Assembly: GCA_021234155.1 (NCBI GenBank)
Contig: JAJEKV010000053.1
Span: 6,044,488-6,108,487 of the forward strand
From: Isoetes taiwanensis
Lineage: Eukaryota; Streptophyta; Lycopodiopsida; Isoetales; Isoetaceae
Length of the DNA stretch: 64,000 nucleotides
Direction: 5' to 3'
Positions 10,814-21,513 of this stretch are shown piece after piece. The translations under genes were made by a program, and so were the position numbers. Positions within the stretch are counted from its first letter, which is position 1; the number at the start of each line of letters is the position of its first letter. The notes beneath the pieces are model-generated. The model had not been told where the DNA came from. It saw only the letters and a program-made list of their open reading frames with translations, and did no database searches.

Positions 10814-11256
10814 AACAAAAAGAAAGGCCTGCCAGCAGGCTTTTTAAACCTGGTTCGGAGGGCCAAAGAGGAACGGCAAAGACTGAAGGCCATTGAACAG
10901 GAAAAGCAAGTCGCGTCAAGCAGCTTCAACAATGGCTATGAAAGATTTACTACATTTGGCTAGGGCTGCTTGTACAAGATTGTACAAGGTGACTGCACTA
11001 GGTTGGGGATTGTGGTGGACAAGCAGAACTTCACATTGTGTATAGTTGACATTCCATACGGCTTCAAGATTAAAGACAGCGCCTTCGATGATGAGGCTTT
11101 CACACATGTGCAAGTACGAGCTTTTTTGGATGGCCTGAAGGAAGTCACCCTGTCAGCAAATTGGCGGATTATTATTTTTCACTCCGACCTGCAGACAATG
11201 TCAGTGCTCAAATCAATTGGAGCAGTCTGCAATGCCGGCTTCGAAAACTGCATTTA
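10814..11256 (+). pseudogene. Methylase domain N-terminal half with motif IV (DIPYG)
   Basis: The exon opens after TTACAG with NKKKGLPAGFLNLVRRAKEE. It then contains an in-frame TAG at 10961, followed by LYKIVQGDCTRLGIVVDKQ and the catalytic-type motif CIVDIPYGFKI. This matches the D-P-P-Y-type motif IV of amino-methyltransferases, with Ile at the second position. A Rossmann-like stretch follows (SANWRIIIFHSDLQ). It ends at donor GTAAGC (11257). Confidence 0.75.
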
Positions 11257-11494
11257 GTAAGCTTTACATTCCTTCACATTCTGGAATCCTACGGTATAAA
11301 TTTATACCGCGGATGCCCTGCGGTATAAATTTATACGCCTGTTGCCTTGGGGTTAAATTTCTCGCCAGAAACTTGCGTTTAAACTTATACCCTGGTGTCT
11401 TGCGGTATAAATTTATACCATGAGAACACTGGCCGTATAAATTTATACCGTTTGCTTATTGCTTTTAGCTTACAATTTCTTTTTCTGCTATCAG
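11257..11494 (+). repeat. Intron with about six TATAAATTTATA palindromes
   Basis: Perfect and degraded copies of the 16-base palindrome lie between 11291 and 11450, spaced about 28 bases. The intron ends at CTGCTATCAG. This is the third intron of the gene to carry the repeat. Confidence 0.85.
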
Positions 11495-12177
11495 GCTGAA
11501 GACTAACGTCAAAGGTCATGGTGGTGGTCTGCGTTTAGTCAGCTGCTTTGAGCACTTTCATATAGGATATTACAGCACGGACACCAAAAACACCATGGTG
11601 CATTTTAATACACAGAATGAGAAGTCTCCGCCATGTAATGCATTCCAATTCCCAGTTGTCTTGCAAAAGCTGAGAGACCCACAGAGACAAGGCGATGTGG
11701 TGTTCCACTACCAAAAGCCTCAAAGGCTTATTAATAATCTAATACAATGTTTTTCTCGCCCGGGGGACTGGGTTCTAGACGCTTTTCCTGGAACTGGCAC
11801 CACCGCGATTTGTGCACTTAAGCAGGGACGTAATGTGGTGTCAGTTGACATAGACCCAGATAAGATCAATTTCATCAGGACCAGAATAAGTTCCTATGAG
11901 TCCTTTCCTGATGAAAATGAGGAATTGGGAGCAAAGAATGGTGTTGGGGATGTTAAAGGCACCTACACAGAAATCCAGACTCCAATCACGGGAAGAAAGG
12001 ATGAGGAGGTGGGAGTTTGTGGATCTGGAACCAGTAGAGCTAGAGCCCGTCAAACAGCTTGTTCTAATAACATTAGAATCAGAAGCAGGTGTCTCTGGCT
12101 TTGTGGCCTCTCAAAAAACAGATCCAAAGGGAGACGAGAGTCCTGTGGACTGGGAAGAACCACCTCCCCTCATATAA
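11495..12177 (+). pseudogene. Methylase domain C-terminal half with SAM-binding motif I, and acidic tail
   Basis: Reads LKTNVKGHGGGLRLVSCFEH, then DVVFHYQKPQRLINNLIQ, then the SAM-binding loop DWVLDAFPGTGTTAI (motif I, 11769-11813) and SVDIDPDK, the acidic turn that binds SAM ribose. Having motif IV before motif I is the beta-class order. Between about 11900 and 12010 the frame shifts; the C-terminal tail then reads FVDLEPVELEPVKQL and ends WEEPPPLI at 12177. Confidence 0.75.
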
Positions 12178-12249
12178 ATTTAAACATACGTTTCAATTTT
12201 AAAATGTTGGTATATACTTTTACGAGTATTGCACTACATTTTTTATAAA

Positions 12250-12714
12250 CTATGTACAAAAGGAATATAATATATTCATGTAAGATTTTTGAAAATGGAA
12301 GCTTGGAACTGTATCTTTAACAATGTTTAATTAGAACAACTTTTTTTGCTACATAATTTCTTCTTCTTCTTTTTTAAGTTCCACTTTAATAGCATCTGCA
12401 TTAATTATGCAAAAAGGCACTTTAATAGCATCTACATTAATTATGCAAAAAGGCACACTGTATTTGTTGTATTTTCATCAAAAAAAATTTGCTGGATCTC
12501 CAAAATTAGAGTTCTCCTCCTCAAAATTATTATTTTTTTTTTCATGCCTTTTTTTTTTCAAATCAAATAGCTGTAAAAATGTTACTTTTTGTGGGGTATT
12601 CTCAACACTATGTGCTCAACAATCTATCTTGCTCCATATTTTGTCTCTTTTTTCAAATTTTCAGAATTTACAAAGGAATCTTTCAAATGCACTTTTTAAA
12701 TAAGTGTGTTTCAT
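12250..12714. other. AT-rich intergenic, no gene seen
   Basis: Downstream of the methyltransferase gene. It contains a short tandem duplication (GCAAAAAGGCACTTTAATAG-type, about 12385-12455) and T-rich runs. No coding, RNA or mobile-element signal was recognised. Confidence 0.6.
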
Positions 12715-12987
12715 TTAAAACCTTGTTAGATGGCTAATTGCTTCAAAGAATGTCTGATGCACACAATAGATAAGAACTAGGTTCAGATCAGCTTCTGGTA
12801 ACCCTAGGTTAACCTGTATATAGCCCCCTGCTTTTGCCTCTTCCTTATAGATGGCTACTGCCTCCTGCAGATTGAATACGTGTTGATTTGCTGGCCTGAT
12901 TGGAATCCCTTCAAACTTCGTCCAAGATTTGTTCAGCAGCTCGAGGTACATCGACCTCTGCCTTTCTTCATTGGCCCACAAATCGCG
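12715..12987 (-). pseudogene. Unidentified protein fragment (about 90 codons)
   Basis: An open minus-strand segment with protein-like composition (SWTKFEGIPIRPANQHVFNL, YIQVNLGLPEADLNLVLIYC). It has no convincing start and is preceded by a stop. It lies tail-to-tail with the methyltransferase gene. Probably a remnant of an older gene or mobile element; I cannot name the family. Confidence 0.3.
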
Positions 12988-12999
12988 ACCCTAAATTTC

Positions 13000-13870
13000 A
13001 TGCTTTTTTAATTTTCTTTAGAAAAGTTCGTTGCCTTTTTTAAAATTGGCCTAGATATTATATGGAGTGGTTCATACAATAGTTTTTTTAAATTTGGCTT
13101 AGATATTATATAGAGTGGTTTATAGAGTGGTTTGACTTATAAAACCATGCACAAAAATCCCCAATTCTTAATTAAAAGTTCTTTTCCAACGAAAATTATG
13201 GTAAAAAGTATTTGCCAACGTAATCTTATATTACAAATAGACAAACAAATGTGTAAATAATAATAAAATGTATGCCAATATACATAATAATAATATGTAT
13301 AATGTGTTACTGCAAATTTAAAGATGGTTTGCAAATTTTGATGCAATGTACATATGCTCCTTTAGTTTGGTGTCTACTCATTTTGTTCTTTTGATCCGAG
13401 TTCAATTAACTCTCTTCTGAATAAACTTATTGGACTATCTTTAGGTTGCAAAACCTTCATGCCATAATGTTATGTATGAGAATTTCTTCATTCGATTTCA
13501 AATCGCATTTGATGAATGAGGTTTGTTGCACATACTTTTGGCGCTGCACTTGGGTTTAGGTATCAAAACTGTTCTTTTCTATTCTTTTTTGCATAAGGTG
13601 GTTCTGCCATTAAGTTTTTCTGCATATGGAGTCATTGGCATGTATATTCTTCTATTTATTTGCCATACATTTCGAGGAACAATATTCTGGCAGCCACTGT
13701 GCTCTAATATCACCATATCATTATAATAAATTTTGTATGATAGAAATGGAATAACAACCCTCAAAAGCAAAAAAAATCTGCGGATTAAACTAACAAATTC
13801 TAAGAGGTTCAAATGGGTTCAAGACAGAAATATAATAAGAATACTTTGTGAGGTCAAGAATATAATTATA
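13000..13870. other. AT-rich intergenic, no gene seen
   Basis: Includes a repeated phrase (TTAGATATTATATGGAGTGG / TTAGATATTATATAGAGTGG, about 13048-13125). Short ORFs here have no protein-like signature. Confidence 0.6.
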
Positions 13871-13877
13871 AGAGATA

Positions 13878-13907
13878 CTAGTAAATGTGTGCCCGGCGTT
13901 GCCGGGC
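13878..13907 (-). mobile_element. Helitron 3' terminus (minus orientation)
   Basis: On the minus strand the hairpin GCCCGGCAACGCCGGGC (stem 7, loop 3) is followed 9 bases later by CTAG and a host T, the classic Helitron 3' end (hairpin then CTRR|T). The element would extend rightward on the plus strand; its 5' TC end was not located. A near-identical end is at 19296-19323. Confidence 0.65.
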
Positions 13908-14614
13908 TAATGCCCTGGCATGTGTTTTTACTATGTGTAATTTTCGACAACAGCACATAGCACATGTTGATATTGGCAAGAATGGACATTATTTGTTTTT
14001 GTAATTACTTTTGTTTTTGAAATTGTCCAATGACATTATCATCAATACATTAAATTTGAGTTCACGGATTTCATTAGAGAAAATAATGCTCAAAATACAA
14101 AACAAAACTTATGCTCAAAATTAGGAAAGACAGGTCCAAAACTTATGCTCAAAATGTCACCCTTAGAAGTAGTTAAGTACATCAACAAAAAATAGGTACA
14201 AAAATGCAAAACACAGAATTTTGTCCTGATTCATTGCGTACTTTAGTTCATAATGGAACTCTACATATGCATCTCCATATGGCGCACATCACCAACCTAA
14301 TATTGTACTTTTTTTAGATGCTCCCTTGATATCTTCACTTCCTACAGATAACATCTTAGTCGGGGTAAAAGTGATAAATGCACGTGCGAGTCATTGATTT
14401 GAACTGCCCACGATGTCTTAATGACTATCAAGCACGTGAACGACTCATCCCGAAGATAGGCTCGTATAACGACATCAGATACCGCCTCCGGCCAAAACGA
14501 TTTGTAGACTCTAAGATGCGCTCCATAAGTAGGGGCATGTGTGTCTGACATTTTGTAGAGGTATGTGATATAAGATCATGCCAAGGTAGTTTTAGATATG
14601 TCTCCATGTAATGT

Positions 14615-14875
14615 GTGTATATTCACACGGGGGGTGACTCCGGGCAACGAGAGCTGTTGGATAGGCATATTCACCCCTTATTCCTTAATCTATACCGTAC
14701 GTAAAATTCCTCGTTTGTGGGGTATGCAAGTACAAAATTTGCTATACTGTATAACAAGATTCGCAAAATACTATAAGATTTCAAGCGGAATACTATATGG
14801 TGTTGATTTCGTACGTGCAAAATACAATTATGAGGGCTCTCGCTGCCCTACGTCAACCCCCGTGTGAATATGCAC
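14615..14875. mobile_element. Possible MITE with 24-bp inverted repeats
   Basis: Left arm 14615-14638 (GTGTATATTCACACGGGG...) and right arm 14852-14875 are inverted repeats with two mismatches over 24 bases, enclosing about 210 bases of non-coding AT-rich DNA. No target duplication is obvious, so the true ends may lie slightly outside. Confidence 0.45.
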
Positions 14876-15820
14876 CCAAACCAAAGGGGGTTTAAGGGGG
14901 ATTTTAATTTAAATGTGTTGGACCCAATGTTTGTGTTAATTAATGTCAATGATAGTTATGTGTTGGTTGTTAATGTCAATGGTTGTTATGTATTGGTTGT
15001 TATGTGTTGGGGGATTTAATTTTTATATGTTGGATGTTAATGGTTTTTGTTGCAAAAAAAAAAATTTGGCCCCTTCGGGACCTTACGTCACCCCCCCCAG
15101 ATGTGACAAAAATTTTAGAATTCAAACCAGGAAAAAACTAGAATTCATTTGAGGCTTTCATCACCTGTAGCTTTTGAATTTGATCACAATAAAACAAATA
15201 GAACATAAATAAAAGTTACCATAAAGATAGAGCAGATTGATCCCATTATTCTGAAAGTCATAAAATTTATAACACAAAGAAAACCCCCTGTTATTATGCT
15301 ACATATTGTTACTTCCGCTACAACTATTTCTCTTTCACAATGACACCATTGTTTATTAATCCATATGATTTTGGATGTTCCATCTCTAGCAAAGGTAATG
15401 CATGATTCAGCTTATGGTTCGATTAAACTTCCAAACCTACAATATAAATGCATTCTTGTGGCCACTGTTTGACTGATCTGCATGACATGGAAAAGGGCAT
15501 GGAATAATCCGCCTGTTGTGTGCATAAGAATCCGCTTGTTGATTGAAGCTAAAGGCTGGCTGCTATGAACAATCCGGCAGCCAGGAATATCCAAGAGTTG
15601 GAAGCAAACAGAGGGCCTAAACTTGAATCTGCAGCAAATCTTAGGAAGGAAACAAAAGGGATTTTTGCAGCACTACATTGTAGAATCAGGAAACCAATAC
15701 CTTGTAAAACAAAACATTATGCTAACTGAAGAAACATTAAAAAACAAATACTTTTGTAAGTGTGAGCAAAAAATCCATCTCGTGGTAGTAAAATCCACTC
15801 CGGCAATAAGAATCCAACAG

Positions 15821-17723
15821 GGCTTCTGGTAGTGGACTACGACGCTTTCTTCAACCTAAGAAGCTTGGCCAGCAGGAAATAAAGAGGCTAATTGATCCAA
15901 AAAAAAAAGAGGCAGTGGATAGACAGGTTGCTAGATGGTTCTATCATGACCACATCCCGTTTCGTGTTGCTAGGTCTGATTTTTTCCAGGCTATGGTGCA
16001 AGCTATTGCAAGTTATGGGCCAGGTTATGAGGCACCTAAATATGAGGATATTCGCACAACATTCTTGGAGAGGGAAAAGCAAACTATGCATGAACTTTTG
16101 TCGGATATTAGAAGCCAATGGGCTGATTTTGGAGTCACCCTCATTTTTGATGGATGGACGGATAAGAAAGGGCGTCACATTGAAGGTTCAGTTGCCTATT
16201 GTAGAGGCAAAGCATATTTCCTCATGTCTCATGACATATCTGCTTCAGGAAAAGGGGCCTCAAATTTAGCATCTACATGGAAAGAAAGCATTTTATATGT
16301 GGGTGCACAAAATGTTGTGCAAATTGTATGTGATGGAGAGAATGCCAATCGTGCAGCTGGACGTATTATTGAGGCGGAGTTTCCTCATATCTTCTTTTGC
16401 CCATGCATTGCACATTGTCTCAATAACTTGCTCAAAGATATTGGCAGCCTACCTGAAGTTGCGGATTTGGTGCAAAAAGGAAAGTCTTTGGTTACATTTG
16501 TGAATGGGCACACATCTACCCGTGCACACTTTCAAAGGCTCACACTTGCAAATCACAACGGTAAGACTTTGCTAAAATATTGTGAAACTAGATTTGGTTA
16601 CAATTTCATCATGCTTGAGAGATTGCATGATTTGCATTGGGTGTTGAGGTCATTGTTTGTTGATGATGTCTTTCGCAAGAGTCCACCTGGACGCTCTGCT
16701 GCAGGAAGGGCATGTAATGCTATTGTTTTTGATGATGCATTTTGGAAGAAGGTTAAACATCACTTGGAGGTTGTAGAGCCAATTGTTTTGATGTTGCGCC
16801 TTGTTGATGGAAATGATCCATGCCTTGGTAAGGTTTATGAAGGGCTTGACAGGATGAATGAACATATTATGAAATTGGAGAAGGATGCAACAAAAGCCGC
16901 GGAGTTGGTGGCAATGTGCAATGAAAGATGGAATAAATATGAGTCCCCAATTCAAGCTGCTGCATTTTACTTGGATCCTGAGTTCCAAGGACAAAAGCAA
17001 TGGACGGATCCCGCTATCTCGAGGCACTTTAATGACGTGCTTAACAGGATGGTTGATGATGCTGATAAGAGATTGAAAATAAGAGAGCAATATGCAATTT
17101 ACAAGAAGAAAGAGGGGAGTTTTGGAACCTCGGATGCGCAAGCGGCTCGCTTTAAATTTGCATCCGCACTTTGGTGGGAGGAATATGGAGGGGATACACC
17201 TGAATTGCAAGCAATGGCGGTTCGCATTCTTAGCCAAGGAGCGGCCTCCTCTCCACTTGAGAGGCTTTTTAGTGTCTTTTCACATGTGGCAAGTAAGAAA
17301 AGGAATAGACTTCTTCCATCAAGAACATCGGATTTGGTATTTGTAAGTGCAAATTTGAAATTGATTCAATCTCATAGGCAAGTGAGAAGAGAGCCTTATA
17401 TTGGCTTTGCAAATAAGGCATCTCTTCCAGAACCACAAGAATGGAATGATGATGATGGGGAAGAGCAAGAGGTAGATGAGCAAGTACTAGTGCAAGAGGT
17501 GGATGGCATGGGATTGGCCCTTGGCAATGAGAATGAGATTGATGTGGAAGAAGAGGAAGGAGATAATGATGACGATGGCGATGATGACAAGAATGATAGT
17601 GACTATGATGTTGAGGAAGATACGGATGCAACTTGTTACGTCTCGCCGAATTACATTCGTTCTTCACAACCAAATGTTCGTTACAGGGATTCTGGCACGA
17701 ATCCATATTCCATGCGTTACTAG
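15821..17723 (+). CDS. hAT-superfamily transposase, long open 3' exon
   Basis: An uninterrupted frame runs from a probable splice acceptor (AATCCAACAG, 15820) to TAG at 17723; the first internal Met-bearing frame starts near 15915. Features in order: basic stretch LIDPKKKEAVDRQVARWFY; DUF659-type core with IFDGWTDKKGR (first Asp near codon 78); VCDGENANRAAG (second Asp); CPCIAHCLNNLLKDIG; and the C-terminal hAT dimerisation domain SSPLERLFSVFSHVASKKR (from about codon 445), holding the catalytic Glu. An acidic tail of Asp/Glu runs follows. The N-terminal BED zinc-finger exon expected for plant hAT proteins was not found upstream. The catalytic residues look intact, so the copy may be recently active or domesticated. 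Confidence 0.85.
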
Positions 17724-17949
17724 TACTCTCTAACCTTGAACATTATGAACTTTTGATGTCATGCTATCATTTAGTTTCACATTATGTTATGTTCTTTGTT
17801 ATAAGTAAGTAAATCTCAAAGTTTATTGCTCTAAGTATGAGGAATTTATCATATGAGTTGTTTAATTAGCAAATATGCTATTTTGGACAAGCATATTTCA
17901 GATGATATTGTATTGAGTATGCCATATTAATATTATGAGTTAGTGTACA

Positions 17950-17994
17950 TTTTTTTTTTTTTTTTTTTTTTTTTGAACTTGCCGTTTTTTTGGC

Positions 17995-18025
<31 letters not shown>

Positions 18026-18215
18026 AATTTCCACTTGCCGTTTTCATTCCGTTTTCGTTTTCGGTAACTATGATGCACACATGCACACACATGCACACAT
18101 GCACTTGCACTTGCACTTGCACTTGCACAATACACATGCACATGTATATACATGCACATGCACATGCACACACATGCACATGCACATGCATACACATGCG
18201 CAGTGTTCATGCACA
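17950..18215. repeat. Simple-sequence tract: poly-T, (CGTTTT)n, (ATGCAC)n
   Basis: A T-run at 17950-17974 is followed by CGTTTT repeats and then 150 bases of ATGCAC/TTGCAC repeats. Apparent Cys/His-rich ORFs on both strands come only from the repeat. Confidence 0.9.
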
Positions 18216-18299
18216 AACACATGCAGAGGAAGACAACAACCCTCGGATTGTTCCAACCAACGAAAATCAACGGCCCATAAAGGGTGCACTCTAGAAATA

Positions 18300-19290
18300 C
18301 TATTTAGTACACCTCAACGAATACAACAACGAAATCATAGAAAAATTATGTGAAAAAGCGTATAAAAATCTAAAAGTAACCCCCTGTTATTGTGCTACAT
18401 ATTTATGTTATCACGCCTAAAGTTTATTATTATATGTAGAACCATGTTTTAATCCCAGATGCTTAACCCCATCGGTTGTTTATAGAATATTGGCATTAGC
18501 GTTGTGAAAATAACATTAGAAGAGGAGTATTAATAGTGCTTATATTCAACGCAATGATCACTTTGAAGTGATATTTGATTGACTCAAGAATAATAGTGTA
18601 TTGAGTCATTAACCAACATACAATAAAGCAATGTCCCTGGAATCTCAAATGTAATGTAATCCTTGAAAGCTTATGAATCCAATGTAAGAAGAATATTATT
18701 TTCCTCACCATGGTCAAAAGGTTCAACTTGCAATAGCGTTACGTCGAAACAAACATGCAATTGCAAGCAAACTTGTCACACCTTTTGTGGAATTTAAAAG
18801 GAAAATGACCAACTCATTGCATTAAACCAAGTTTGTTTTCATTGCTAGTATGATTTACCCAAGAATATATCAATGGAAATAGTGAACTTACTTGATATAT
18901 TTAGTGCGTTGATAAAAGGCATTTTTTAGGAATGTTCAAGAATTTGGTACGTCATTGGCGGCATTGCAAGAAATTATCTAACAATACCAGCAATTCTCTA
19001 AAACTACCATGCCACTTGCTCCTCAATCCTATTTACTCTGAATATCAGTGCTTGGACGATGGCACCATCTTTATCACATGTGAGTCTCTAACATAAGGGG
19101 AGACAAGTCTTTTAAATGGCAAAGAGATAGGACAAAAAAGAAGCAAGAGGAACTAGGAACTGGATGGGCTAGAAGAGAAAAAAAAGTAAGCAAACACAAA
19201 GAAAAAAAGGAATCCGGCAACTTGAACAAAAAGAGATCTACCATTCAAAGGAATAAGGCCACAAAATCCATATTATTTATTCATATAAAT
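18300..19290. other. Intergenic, no gene seen
   Basis: AT-rich DNA between the simple-sequence tract and the second Helitron end; no coding signal recognised. Confidence 0.5.
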
Positions 19291-19295
19291 GGATA

Positions 19296-19323
19296 CTAGT
19301 AACGGTGCCCGGCGTTGCCGGGC
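19296..19323 (-). mobile_element. Second Helitron 3' terminus (minus orientation)
   Basis: The same minus-strand hairpin GCCCGGCAACGCCGGGC is followed by ACCGTTA and CTAG, then host T. Its near identity to 13878-13907 points to two members of one Helitron family in the same orientation. The 5' end was not found. Confidence 0.65.
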
Positions 19324-19329
19324 ATAGCT

Positions 19330-21430
19330 ACATTAAAATAAATTAGAAATAGACATTACATAGGTCGTTAGTGTTCAATTTTGATTTTGTTGGACTTCTT
19401 TTAAAAGTGAAAATGTTACATAACTCTCTCAAGGCAACAATTTAATGGTACATGTACCACTAATTATGGGTAGATGGCATGACCATATATAATGTGGCAT
19501 TATAGATCACATGTAGGCGTAGACGTGCTATGACTATAGAGGGAATAGGTGATACAACTTACATAGGGTAGAGGACTGCATTAGCTGTAGTATTTTAGTC
19601 ATAAGGGGAAAGACATGGCACTAAGTCTGACAGTCCACTTCCCATGTTTTTATGTGCCACCCAACTATAGTGTTTGACTACTTACCTAGTTCTTCAGACA
19701 GCATAGCCGCACTACTAAACATTTATAAATCCTAGATATTGGTGTTGGCGTAGATGATATGTTCAATATAAAATACCAAGCTAAACTTAGGTTCCCACGT
19801 ATATTAAAGTTTGGAATCCTAAAGTTGCATCCCAAATGTGTGGGAGTATATCTTATAATCAAGATGGCATTGGAGGTGCTGCCAGCTAGCGTGTGTGCTC
19901 AATACCATCATGTTGCACATAGGTCTTTTAAAGTTCAATCGATATTGCATGCGTGGAACACTTTCTCATGATTTAATTATTTCAAATCGAGATTGGATTG
20001 GTGTTCATTGACTGAGAATATAAATAATATGCTACATTTATTCTCACGAATGGAATCCTACTTTATGACCACGATAGCTTGTGCATGATATAAATTGCAC
20101 TCTCGATATCTGATATCTGAATATAGGTTGTTCTATAGATGCTCGTAAGATATAAAGGATCGCATGCTCAATAGATATCTCATATGCATCTGTGCCTTTC
20201 ATGTGCTTTATATGCATAATCATCTTTCTTTCCTTACGTTCCTTGCTCTTGGACCTTATATTAATTGATTATAAAACTCGTCATTATTTTATAGATTGAT
20301 GCCACTACATACATTACATGCTAATGCAACAAAATGGCATAGATGTGGAAATAGAATGTCGGCTTCACATATACAGATTCGGAAAATGTAGGTATGCTTT
20401 AACTACATCTAACTGGAAGTTCTAATTTTGATATGGTGTTTGCTATATCTAGTTGACAGCACCTCCTGTGGCATAAAGTTGGTTTCCCCTTTCATGTAAG
20501 GAATGTTAGCATGGAGAGATGAAGAGATGTACGTGTGAGACATGAACAAATGTATTGTTCATCGACAAATGCTTACCTTTGTATCAGCCTTCTGAATGTT
20601 CAAGAAATATAAGTGTTTCTTATGTCATCAGTTGTAAATTTATTGTACATGCTAGGAAGTAAAAAGCATGAGATGCTAAGAAGCAAGCAGGTAATCAGAG
20701 ATATGGAACTGCAGATTGGTAAACATATGGACACATAGAAATTCAGTGCTCAAGCTAATTGCTGTAAATGAAATAATGGTATGACTCTTTAATAATGATT
20801 CTAACTGCTTTAAATGTAATAATGGCATGACGCTATAATAATGATGTTTGCATCTAGATGATAATAACTTGGCCAAGAACCGCTTGCAGATAAATAACCT
20901 CTCGCTACTTGGTGCTGCTGCTCACCAAGTGGACAGTAAATAAGCTTTCCTTATATTGATTAGTCCAGAAACTTAGAACTCAAGTTTACGATTTAAGGGA
21001 AAAAAAGTGCAGATTTAAAATAGGCTACGCCTTGGATGACATACTAAGCAATAGAAAGCAATAGATAGCCTGTGGACTTTCACATACATTGATTAGTAAA
21101 TCTGTGACACAATCATGGTAAAGTGCAAAAGGAGTAATTTTTTTTATCATTCCCCTGAACGTTGCATACTTGAGTCATTCCCAATTCATTCCAAATAATC
21201 CAGGAGATTGTAAACTATTTATGCTTAATTTGTCCAATGTCAAAGGCAAGAGCAGCTCTACAAAAGGAAAAGAGGATACGAAAAACCCTATGCTAAGAGG
21301 GACTCTTGACATGACCTATTTCCCCCGAAAGTGGTCGCAATGCCATACCTAGGTGGGAAAATAATTTCAGGCTATTTGTTAAACTGATAAAGGGCTTTGC
21401 AGACGTCATTGGGTGCAAGGAAAATGCAAG
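19330..21430. other. Intergenic or Helitron interior, no gene seen
   Basis: Two kilobases of AT-rich DNA without protein-like frames. It may be the body of the Helitron ending at 19296, but no helicase or Rep coding was seen. Confidence 0.5.
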
Positions 21431-21513
21431 GGCTAAATCAAAGCTTGAATCTATGCTTGGAACCTATGCAATAGCCCACAAACCAATCAGTGGCAATCTG
21501 TCCTTGTCTATGA

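Larger units (their letters stand above)
4653..12177 (+). pseudogene. ParB-like / N6-N4 DNA methyltransferase gene, multi-exon, decayed and transposon-split
   Basis: Exons by GT-AG signals and frame: 4653-4660 (ATGGCCAA), 5367-5708, 5801-6465 continuing at 9632-9855 beyond an inserted retrotransposon, a 10-base piece 9886-9895, 10309-10547, 10616-10754, 10814-11256, 11495-12177. Exon 1 joins exon 2 in phase to read MANTKLVFKGKG. The order is: unassigned N-terminal module, acidic/Lys-rich linker, ParB/Srx-like segment (YTYYVLGGTHRKEL, about 6342-6383), charged helical region, then a methylase with motif IV DIPYGF (11048) before motif I DAFPGTGTT (11778), which is the beta-class order. The acidic C-terminus ends WEEPPPLI. 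Damage includes frame changes near 5550, 6265, 6400 and 11900-12010, and stops at 10417 and 10961. Two more stops arise at splice junctions (10752, and 11256 joined to 11495). Expected role is sequence-specific amino-methylation of adenine or cytosine in DNA; which base cannot be told. A functional sister copy elsewhere is likely. Confidence 0.8.

Noticed and set aside
17269-17706. His/Ser-rich minus-strand ORFs
   Set aside because: Antisense shadows of the acidic tail of the hAT transposase.
17878-18353. Cys/His-rich ORFs on both strands
   Set aside because: Simple-sequence ATGCAC and CGTTTT repeats only.
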